Assembly: GCA_028817755.1 (NCBI GenBank)
Contig: JAPPPA010000319.1
Coordinates: 1 to 5,783, forward strand
Source of the DNA: Gammaproteobacteria bacterium
GTDB lineage: Bacteria > Pseudomonadota > Gammaproteobacteria > JAPPPA01
Length of the DNA: 5,783 bases
Direction: 5' to 3'
Within the stretch, counting starts at the first letter, position 1, and the number at the start of each line of letters is the position of its first letter. Positions 1 to 5,394 of the stretch are shown one piece after another. Below the pieces are notes generated by a model that had not been told where the DNA came from, did no database searches, and was given only the letters and a program-made list of their open reading frames with translations. The translations under genes and the position numbers were made by a program.

Positions 1-369
1 GCTGAAGACTTAATGCGTCGTCCGAAGCTAAATTACGAGCTACTGCGCCAAGTGCCAAAAATTGGGCCCGGTGTAGAAGACCCACTCGTTGCCGAGCAAG
101 TCGAAATCCAAATCAAATACGCCGGCTATATCGAACGCCAGCAAATGGAAATCGAGAAGGCCCGTTCACACGAAGAAACCGGCTTGCCGCAAGAATTGGA
201 TTACGCCGAGATCAACGGGCTTTCTAATGAAGTCCGCCAAAAGTTGGTGGATATTCGTCCAGAAACCATCGGCCAAGCCGCACGTATTTCTGGGGTAACA
301 CCCGCCGCGGTTTCTTTGCTGTTGGTGCACTTAAAGAAGAAAGGCTTCCCTCTACGCAAAACCGCTTGA
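1..369 (+). CDS. mnmG: MnmG (GidA) C-terminal part, tRNA uridine-5-carboxymethylaminomethyl modification enzyme, 5' truncated by window
   Basis: MnmG is the FAD-dependent partner of the GTPase MnmE. Together they install the (carboxymethyl)aminomethyl group on the wobble uridine (U34) of certain tRNAs in the cytosol. Only the last 122 residues are visible. The reading frame is open from base 1, so the gene begins upstream; the ATG at 13 is an internal methionine (context AEDLMRRP). The visible part is the helical C-terminal domain, known in the family for MnmE and tRNA contacts. It closely matches my memory of the E. coli C-terminus: AEQVEIQIKYAGYIERQQ, the LDYxxxxGLSNEV stretch, and IGQAARISGVTPAAVSLLL followed by a basic tail. 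The FAD-binding N-terminal half is outside the window. The next gene is not rsmG/gidB, which is unusual for gammaproteobacteria. Identity is near certain from motifs; whether this is the only mnmG copy cannot be seen. Confidence 0.96.
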   Translation, partial: AEDLMRRPKLNYELLRQVPKIGPGVEDPLVAEQVEIQIKYAGYIERQQMEIEKARSHEETGLPQELDYAEINGLSNEVRQKLVDIRPETIGQAARISGVTPAAVSLLLVHLKKKGFPLRKTA

Positions 370-400
370 TAAGGTTTGCCCTCAATTGAAGGAAACCTTA
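370..400 (+). promoter_or_regulatory. Inverted repeat covering the ribosome-binding site of the lipoprotein gene
   Basis: TAAGGTTT (370-377) is the exact reverse complement of AAACCTTA (393-400), giving an 8-bp stem. Inside it, CC (379-380) can pair with GG (391-392) and TC (382-383) with GA (388-389), around an AATT loop. The Shine-Dalgarno-like GAAGGA (388-393) before the ATG at 404 lies in the 3' arm. The 5' arm begins at the base after the mnmG stop (367-369). No T-run follows, so it is not a typical intrinsic terminator. I infer that it masks the ribosome-binding site unless a ribosome finishing mnmG opens it. The repeat is directly visible; its function is untested. Confidence 0.55.
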
Positions 401-403
401 GCT

Positions 404-2065
404 ATGCGTTTTGCGCTTCTACTTTTAGCGGCGGGCTTAACAGCCAACTTAGTGGCCTGCGGCGGCCAAAATGAATCCACAGCGACAGCCGATTCGGTAG
501 CGGTTCCGGTGGTCGATGCGAGCAACCCCTTAGGCGTTCGGGGCCCAGTTGCTGGTGTTATCCGAAAAGCGAACGGCGCTGAACCACCCACGCTAGACAC
601 GCATCGCGCGCAAGACGTCACCAGTAGCAATATTTTGCGCGACCTATTTGAGCCGCTGGTAGGTGAAGCGCCCGATGGCAGCTTAATTCCCGGTGCTGCA
701 TCGCAATGGGAAATCAGTGACGACGGCAAAACCTACACCTTCACCATTGATGCCGACGCGTTCTGGTCTAACGGTGACCCCGTTACCGCCAAGGACTTCG
801 TTTTTAGTTTGCGCCGCTCAGTCGACCCCGCGACAGGCTCGCACTACGCACAGATTTTAGAACCGATAAAAAACACCGCCGAAGTCATCGCCGGCACATT
901 GCCAGCGGAAGCCCTCGGCGTTAAAGCGCTAGATAGCAAAACTTTAGAAATCACCCTCAATGCCGCGACACCGTACTTCCTCGGTTTATTAACTCACTCA
1001 ACCGCCTACCCGGTTCATCCGGCATCCGTACAAGCGCATGGCGAGCAATTTATTCGTGCCGGCAAGTTGGTGAGCAATGGCGCTTATGAATTATCTGAAT
1101 GGCAGATCCAATCTCACATTAAGTTGAGTGCACAAAAACACTGGCGCAAAGCGCATGGTGTAGAAACGGTTTATTACTTACCGATTGATGATCAAGAAGC
1201 GGCACTTAAACGCTATCGCGCTAACGAAATTGATTACAACGACAGTCTGCCCGTAGGTAAATGCGAGTGGGTGCGTGACAATTTGGCAGAAGACCTAGTC
1301 ACGCACGCCTATCTCGGCACCTATTACTTCGGCCTCAATACCACCAAGCCGCCTTTCGACAACCCGGATGTACGTAAAGCCTTGTCGCTGGCAGTTGACC
1401 GTGAATTGCTGATTAACAAAATCCTAAAATGCGGCCAAATCCCTGCCTATAGCTGGGTGCCGCCGAATGTGAACAACTACCAGCAGCAGCAACCGGAATG
1501 GGCCAGCTGGACACAGCAACAACGGGACTTAGAAGCGGCTAAGCTGTTTGCTAATGCAGGCTATGGCCCGGGCAATCGCCTTAAGTTTGAGTTGCTTTAC
1601 AACACATCCGAAGGCCACAAAAAAATCGCCACGGTGTTAGCGGCCATGTGGAAGCAAAAGCTCGGCGTTGAAGTAAGTCTTAGAAACCAAGAGTGGAAGG
1701 TGTTTCTAAATACCAAACGCGATGCCAGTAAAACCGAAATGTTTCGTGCCGGCTGGATTGGTGATTACAACGATGCCTTTACCTTTGCTGAAATTCTGCG
1801 TGGCGGTCACGGCATGAATGACCAAGGCTGGAACAACCCCGAGTACAATGCGCTGCTGAAAGCTTCTGCGGAAGAAACGGACACGGCAAAACGCCAGGCC
1901 ATTTTGCAGCAAGCAGAACAAATATTATTGGCAGAGCAACCGATTATTCCGCTCTACTACTATGTAAATAACAGCCTCGTAAAACCTTGGGTGCAGGGTT
2001 ATCAAGGCAATGTAATGGACCACCATTTTTCTTATCGCTGGTCTATTAAAGAATCGACGAAATGA
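404..2065 (+). CDS. OppA/MppA-type peptide ABC transporter substrate-binding lipoprotein
   Basis: A periplasmic, lipid-anchored solute receptor of the SBP_bac_5 (OppA/MppA/DppA) family, about 553 residues. The N-terminus is a lipoprotein signal: MRF, a hydrophobic run, then a lipobox ending LVAC with the acylated Cys at 19. An Ala/Ser/Thr/Val-rich linker of about 25 residues precedes the folded domain. OppA-like landmarks are DLFEPLVGEAPDG, WSNGDPVTAKDFVFSLRRSVDP, KPPFDNPDVRKALSLAVDR, LLYNTSEGHKKIA, NQEWKVFL (Trp431) and RAGWIGDYN (Trp451, Asp454). In OppA the equivalent Asp binds the peptide N-terminus, so peptide binding is plausible. ATG 404 was chosen because it begins a clean signal peptide with GAAGGA 10 bases upstream; a TTG at 386 would add six residues and use AAGG at 371. 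The stop overlaps the hemE start by four bases (ATGA). No permease or ATPase genes are present, so it is an orphan receptor, as MppA is in E. coli. Murein peptide, oligopeptide or heme/5-aminolevulinate are all possible ligands; family confidence is high, ligand confidence low. Confidence 0.9.
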   Translation: MRFALLLLAAGLTANLVACGGQNESTATADSVAVPVVDASNPLGVRGPVAGVIRKANGAEPPTLDTHRAQDVTSSNILRDLFEPLVGEAPDGSLIPGAASQWEISDDGKTYTFTIDADAFWSNGDPVTAKDFVFSLRRSVDPATGSHYAQILEPIKNTAEVIAGTLPAEALGVKALDSKTLEITLNAATPYFLGLLTHSTAYPVHPASVQAHGEQFIRAGKLVSNGAYELSEWQIQSHIKLSAQKHWRKAHGVETVYYLPIDDQEAALKRYRANEIDYNDSLPVGKCEWVRDNLAEDLVTHAYLGTYYFGLNTTKPPFDNPDVRKALSLAVDRELLINKILKCGQIPAYSWVPPNVNNYQQQQPEWASWTQQQRDLEAAKLFANAGYGPGNRLKFELLYNTSEGHKKIATVLAAMWKQKLGVEVSLRNQEWKVFLNTKRDASKTEMFRAGWIGDYNDAFTFAEILRGGHGMNDQGWNNPEYNALLKASAEETDTAKRQAILQQAEQILLAEQPIIPLYYYVNNSLVKPWVQGYQGNVMDHHFSYRWSIKESTK

Positions 2066-3111
2066 CCGAACTGAAAAACGACTTATTGCTTCGCGCGCTA
2101 TTGCGCCAACCCGTAGAACGCACACCGGTATGGATGATGCGCCAAGCTGGCCGCTATCTACCGGAATATCGCGCTACACGTGAGCAAGCGGGCAGCTTTG
2201 TTAATTTAATGAAGAACCCAGAGCTGGCTTGCGAAGTTACCATGCAGCCGCTGCGCCGCTACCCTATTGATGCCGCAATTCTGTTTTCAGACATTTTGAC
2301 CATTCCTGATGCGATGGGTTTAGGCCTGCACTTCGTAACTGGCGAAGGTCCTAAGTTTGAGCACGTTATTCGCTCTATGGCCGATGTTGAAAAACTACCC
2401 GTGCCAGACCCGGAAGCTGAAATGCCCTACGTAATGGATGCGGTTCGCACCATTCGCAAAGCCCTTAATGGCGATGTGCCCTTGATTGGTTTTTCTGGCA
2501 GCCCATGGACCTTGGCTACCTATATGGTTGAAGGTGGCGGCAGTAAAGATTTTGCCAAGATTAAAGCCATGGCTTATGGCGACCCGCAAGCCGCGCATGC
2601 CCTATTAGATAAGCTGGCACAAAGTGTGACCAGTTATCTAAACGCGCAAATCGCCGCCGGCGCCCAAGCGGTACAAATTTTTGATACTTGGGGTGGCGCG
2701 CTTAGCGGCCCGATGTACCAAGAATTTTCGTTGCGCTATATGCAGCAAATTGTCGAAGGCCTTAATCGTGAAAATGAAGGTCGCCAAGTACCAGTGATTC
2801 TGTTCACCAAAGGCGGCGGCCAGTGGTTAGAAGCAATGGCGGCAACCGGTGCCGATGCACTGGGACTAGATTGGACCACCGATATTAGCCAAGCGCGCCA
2901 GCGTGTTGGCGACAAAGTTGCCTTACAAGGCAATATGGACCCTTCTATTCTGTATGCGCCAACCGGCACCATTCGCCAAGAAGTGAAAAAGGTGCTCGAC
3001 GGCTTTGGTGAGGGCAGCGGTCACGTCTTTAACCTAGGCCACGGCATCACTCCGGGTGTAAATCCAGAGCATGCCGGCGCTATGTTTGAGGCTGTTCGCG
3101 AGTTCGGTTAA
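2062..3111 (+). CDS. hemE: Uroporphyrinogen decarboxylase (HemE)
   Basis: Cytosolic enzyme that removes the four acetate carboxyls of uroporphyrinogen III to give coproporphyrinogen III, on the heme branch of tetrapyrrole synthesis. It has 349 residues, full length for the family (E. coli about 354). The N-terminal signature PVWMMRQAGRYLPEYR supplies Arg27 and Arg31. Asp77, in ILFSDILTIPDAMG, matches the catalytic Asp86 of the human enzyme. The second signature GFSGSPWTLATYMVEGG carries Tyr154 (human Tyr164), and His327 in NLGHGITPGVNPE matches human His339. All key residues are present, so it should be active. The ATG overlaps the stop of the lipoprotein gene (ATGA), and only a weak Shine-Dalgarno is visible upstream, which points to translational coupling. 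No other heme gene is in the window. Confidence 0.98.
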   Translation: MTELKNDLLLRALLRQPVERTPVWMMRQAGRYLPEYRATREQAGSFVNLMKNPELACEVTMQPLRRYPIDAAILFSDILTIPDAMGLGLHFVTGEGPKFEHVIRSMADVEKLPVPDPEAEMPYVMDAVRTIRKALNGDVPLIGFSGSPWTLATYMVEGGGSKDFAKIKAMAYGDPQAAHALLDKLAQSVTSYLNAQIAAGAQAVQIFDTWGGALSGPMYQEFSLRYMQQIVEGLNRENEGRQVPVILFTKGGGQWLEAMAATGADALGLDWTTDISQARQRVGDKVALQGNMDPSILYAPTGTIRQEVKKVLDGFGEGSGHVFNLGHGITPGVNPEHAGAMFEAVREFG

Positions 3112-3155
3112 GCCAAACTTGACGCATCGTCCTAACGGCGCGAAAGTGTACGTCT

Positions 3156-3161
3156 AGGGAG
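3156..3161 (+). promoter_or_regulatory. Ribosome-binding site of the patatin-like gene
   Basis: AGGGAG lies 10 bases before the ATG at 3172 and decides that start. An ATG at 3162 directly after it opens only a six-codon frame. The 60-base gap from hemE shows no terminator and no convincing promoter, so read-through from hemE is possible. Confidence 0.6.
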
Positions 3162-3171
3162 ATGCGAAAAA

Positions 3172-4209
3172 ATGACAGATAAACCGTATCGAATTCTCGC
3201 TATCGATGGTGGTGGCGTCCGGGGTTTAATTCCAGCGATTTGGTTGGCGCGGCTTGAAAAAGAATTGGGCCAGCCGATTAATCGCTATTTCGATTTAGTA
3301 GTGGGTACCAGCACCGGTAGCCTGCTTGCCTGTGCCGTAGCTAACGGCACGCCGATGGCAGAAACCGCCCAAATTTATATCGACCGCGCCGCGCAGGTAT
3401 TTCCGCAAGGCGACGGGCGTTTTTGGGATAACGCCAAACGCTTTGTTACCCAGCGTTTTGCTGGCCCGCAATACAAAGCCGATGGCCTGCAAACCACGCT
3501 AAAAGATGTCTTTAACGAAAAGACCTTTGGCGATTGCAAAATTCCAACGATGGTGACCACATACAACCTGCTTAATCGTCGCGCACTGATGCTGAAAAGC
3601 TGGCGCGGAGATCATGCGAGTTTGCCAATGTGGGAAGTCTGCGCAGCCTCTAGTTCTGCGCCCACCTTCTTCCCTGCACATGTGATGCGTGTCGGTGTTG
3701 CAGACTTGCCTTTGGTCGATGGTGGTGTGGTTGCTGCGAGCCCGGCTGCTTCAGCACTGACAGAAGCGATTCGCCTAAACCGCGAAGAAGGTGAACACCG
3801 CAACCTTGATGACTATGTGATGGTGTCGCTCGGCACCGGTGTGTCTACGCGTCATATCTCTATCGAAGAAGGCCTTAGCTGGGGCCCGTGGGATTGGGCG
3901 ATTCCACTGTTCGATATTGTGTTTGATGGTAACCGCCAAGCCGTGAACTATATGTGCCGCAACTTGCTGGCAGCAGAAAACTATATTCGTGTACAGGTGC
4001 GCTTGGATGCCGCCAGCAGCGACATGGATAACGCCGACCCAACCAATATCAACGCCCTGGCCGCCATTGCCCAAAACTACATGGCGCAAGACGAAGGTAA
4101 GCAAACCATCGCGCGTATTGTTGAGAAGCTACAAAGCTGTTCACCGGAGTCTGGCGGTCAAGTACATGCTTTACGTCCGAGTGACCCATTTACTGGCCAC
4201 GCGCACTAG
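3172..4209 (+). CDS. Patatin-like phospholipase / lipid acyl hydrolase
   Basis: A 345-residue patatin-fold serine hydrolase, expected to cleave acyl groups from phospholipids or other lipids with a Ser-Asp dyad. The glycine-rich oxyanion loop DGGGVRG is at residues 12-18. The nucleophile elbow GTSTG is at 45-49 with Ser47, and the catalytic Asp183 is in the DGG motif. The SSAPTFFPAH stretch just before the DGG is typical of plant-type patatins. There is no signal peptide or clear membrane span, so it is probably cytosolic or peripheral. After DGG the sequence reads VVAASPA, where many patatins have two asparagines (NNP); both are replaced here. The start is supported by the AGGGAG site. It follows hemE in the same direction and may be co-transcribed; mdh downstream appears separate. 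CBASS CapV effectors share this fold, but no cyclase gene adjoins. Fold and dyad are clear; the substrate is unknown. Confidence 0.92.
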   Translation: MTDKPYRILAIDGGGVRGLIPAIWLARLEKELGQPINRYFDLVVGTSTGSLLACAVANGTPMAETAQIYIDRAAQVFPQGDGRFWDNAKRFVTQRFAGPQYKADGLQTTLKDVFNEKTFGDCKIPTMVTTYNLLNRRALMLKSWRGDHASLPMWEVCAASSSAPTFFPAHVMRVGVADLPLVDGGVVAASPAASALTEAIRLNREEGEHRNLDDYVMVSLGTGVSTRHISIEEGLSWGPWDWAIPLFDIVFDGNRQAVNYMCRNLLAAENYIRVQVRLDAASSDMDNADPTNINALAAIAQNYMAQDEGKQTIARIVEKLQSCSPESGGQVHALRPSDPFTGHAH

Positions 4210-4226
4210 GCTTTGCCTTTAGATAC

Positions 4227-4251
4227 GGGCTGTACAGATTGTAGCCAGCCC
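4227..4251 (+). repeat. Inverted repeat downstream of the patatin-like gene
   Basis: GGGCTG (4227-4232) pairs with CAGCCC (4246-4251), and TAC (4233-4235) with GTA (4241-4243), leaving a GC bulge and a 5-base AGATT loop. No T-run follows, so it is not a standard intrinsic terminator. It might protect the 3' end of the upstream mRNA. It overlaps the candidate mdh -35. Confidence 0.35.
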
Positions 4252-4267
4252 CGCTTTCCGCTATCCT
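4239..4267 (+). promoter_or_regulatory. Candidate sigma70-type promoter for mdh
   Basis: TTGTAG (4239-4244) and TATCCT (4262-4267) are separated by 17 bases. The matches to TTGACA/TATAAT are 3/6 and 4/6, so this is weak. A promoter is expected here because mdh is a central-metabolism gene after a 124-base gap. Transcription from it would leave a leader of about 60 bases. Confidence 0.3.
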
Positions 4268-4268
4268 T

Positions 4269-4290
4269 CGGCGGCTATTTCAGGCCGCTG
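4269..4290 (+). repeat. Inverted repeat in the presumed mdh leader
   Basis: CGGCGGC (4269-4275) can pair with GCCGCTG (4284-4290), seven pairs including one G-U, around an 8-base TATTTCAG loop. It lies just after the candidate -10 and would be near the 5' end of the mdh mRNA. The next T-run (4306-4310) is 15 bases past the stem, too far for a standard terminator. It could be a 5' stabilising hairpin; function is not shown. Confidence 0.35.
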
Positions 4291-4321
4291 AATTCTCGCG
4301 CCTGATTTTTGGAATACAAAC

Positions 4322-4326
4322 AGGAG
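4322..4326 (+). promoter_or_regulatory. Strong ribosome-binding site of mdh
   Basis: AGGAG with seven bases before the ATG at 4334, a near-ideal Shine-Dalgarno. It fixes the start and fits high expression. Confidence 0.75.
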
Positions 4327-4333
4327 TTCTTCC

Positions 4334-5311
4334 ATGAAACAACCTTTGCGCGTCACCATTACCGGTGCTGCTGGCCAAATCGGCTACGCAATGGCTTTCC
4401 GTATTGCCTCAGGCGACATGCTAGGCAAAGACCAACCCGTAATCCTACAGTTGCTAGAAATCACCCCTGCGCTAGACGCGCTTAAAGGTGTGGTAATGGA
4501 GCTTAACGATTGCGCGTTCCCATTGGTACACGGCATTGTGGCTACCGACAGCTTGGAAGAAGCTTTCAACGGCACCGACTACGCCTTGCTAGTTGGCGCA
4601 CGTCCACGTGGCCCAGGTATGGAGCGTAAAGATCTGCTTTCTGCTAACGGCGCTATCTTCGGCCCACAAGGTAAAGCGATCAATGATCACGCTAGCCGTG
4701 ACGTTAAGGTATTGGTTGTTGGTAACCCAGCAAACACTAACGCTTTGATTGCTCAGTGCAACGCACCTGATCTAGATGCTGGCCAGTTCACCGCGATGAT
4801 GCGTCTAGACCACAATCGTGCGATCAGCCAACTAGCTGAGAAAACCGGCGCGCATAGCACCGACGTAGACAGCATGATTGTTTGGGGTAACCACTCTGCC
4901 ACGCAGTACCCAGATCTTCACCACACCACCGTTAAAGGTCAACCTGCGCTAGACCTAGTTGACGCTGACTGGTACGCCGAGGAGTACATCCCAACCGTAC
5001 AACAACGTGGTGCAGCTATTATCGCTGCGCGTGGTGCTTCTTCAGCGGCTTCTGCTGCTGGCGCGGCAATTGACCACATGCGTAACTGGCACCTAGGTTC
5101 TGACGGCAAGATCGTTTCTATGGCGATTCCTTCAGACGGTAGCTACGGCATCGAGCCTGGCATCATCTTCTCGTACCCAGTGATCTGCAAAGACGGCGGT
5201 TACGAAATCGTACAAGGTCTAGAAGTGAATGAATTCAGCCAAGAGCGTATTAACGCAACTGAAGCTGAACTTCGTGAAGAGCGTGCGGCAGTAGAAGACC
5301 TGCTTGGCTAA
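4334..5311 (+). CDS. mdh: NAD-dependent malate dehydrogenase
   Basis: Cytosolic TCA-cycle enzyme that interconverts malate and oxaloacetate with NAD(H). At 325 residues it belongs to the longer subgroup that resembles eukaryotic cytosolic MDH and is found in Burkholderia and actinobacteria, not the ~312-residue E. coli form. The Rossmann glycine loop is GAAGQIG (11-17). Glu42 (LLEIT) is at the end of the second beta strand, where an acidic residue normally selects NAD over NADP. The mobile substrate loop GARPRGPGMERKDLL carries Arg92 and Arg98. The RLDHNRA motif gives the catalytic Asp159 and substrate-binding Arg162, and His187 in WGNHSATQYPD is the proton acceptor. All active-site residues are present. 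It has its own leader and strong ribosome-binding site, and ends at a strong terminator. CTA leucine codons and CTAG tetramers are noticeably more frequent here than in the neighbouring genes. Confidence 0.97.
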   Translation: MKQPLRVTITGAAGQIGYAMAFRIASGDMLGKDQPVILQLLEITPALDALKGVVMELNDCAFPLVHGIVATDSLEEAFNGTDYALLVGARPRGPGMERKDLLSANGAIFGPQGKAINDHASRDVKVLVVGNPANTNALIAQCNAPDLDAGQFTAMMRLDHNRAISQLAEKTGAHSTDVDSMIVWGNHSATQYPDLHHTTVKGQPALDLVDADWYAEEYIPTVQQRGAAIIAARGASSAASAAGAAIDHMRNWHLGSDGKIVSMAIPSDGSYGIEPGIIFSYPVICKDGGYEIVQGLEVNEFSQERINATEAELREERAAVEDLLG

Positions 5312-5319
5312 TCGCCCTT

Positions 5320-5333
5320 TTAGCTTCGGCTAA
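5320..5333 (+). other. Small UUCG-loop hairpin after the mdh stop
   Basis: TTAGC and GCTAA (5 bp) enclose a TTCG tetraloop, a notably stable RNA loop, nine bases after the mdh stop. A longer alternative pairs CCTTTT (5316-5321) with AAAAGG (5336-5341) and overlaps the base of the main terminator stem. Confidence 0.45.
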
Positions 5334-5334
5334 T

Positions 5335-5374
5335 AAAAAGGCCACTTGGTTATATAACCAAGCGGCCTTTTTTT
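5335..5374. terminator. Bidirectional rho-independent terminator between mdh and the YhhN-like gene
   Basis: A perfect 18-base palindrome (5345-5362, CTTGGTTAT/ATAACCAAG) is extended, after one A/C mismatch, by GGCC (5340-5343) pairing with GGCC (5364-5367). It is flanked by AAAAA on the left and seven T (5368-5374) on the right. The A-run supplies a U-run on the opposite strand, so it can stop both mdh and the converging minus-strand gene. The fit to an intrinsic terminator is excellent. Confidence 0.93.
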
Positions 5375-5394
5375 ATATCTACTGGTAGCGGTGT

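Noticed and set aside
382..729. Minus-strand 115-codon open frame opposite the lipoprotein gene
   Set aside because: It lies opposite a clearly conserved gene and its translation resembles no family; it is a shadow frame.
1471..1540. CAG/CAA repeats (glutamine-rich stretch) in the lipoprotein gene as a microsatellite
   Set aside because: Runs are short and mixed with other codons, and the matching region of OppA aligns without a large insertion.
3119..3150. Promoter in the hemE-patatin gap (TTGACG at 3119-3124)
   Set aside because: No acceptable -10 at 16-18 bases; the best candidate is about 20 bases away and poor.
3162..3182. Six-codon leader peptide starting at ATG 3162, overlapping the patatin start
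   Set aside because: The ATG touches the AGGGAG site with no spacing, and such short frames are common by chance.
3775..4104. Minus-strand 109-codon open frame opposite the patatin gene
   Set aside because: It is a shadow of the conserved patatin reading frame with no recognisable domain.
3172..4209. CBASS-type CapV phospholipase effector
   Set aside because: The patatin fold fits, but neighbours are hemE and mdh, with no CD-NTase or other CBASS gene, and motifs look more like plant-type patatins.
4227..4310. Intrinsic terminator for the patatin gene
   Set aside because: Neither inverted repeat is followed directly by a T-run; the TTTTT at 4306-4310 is too far from the second stem.
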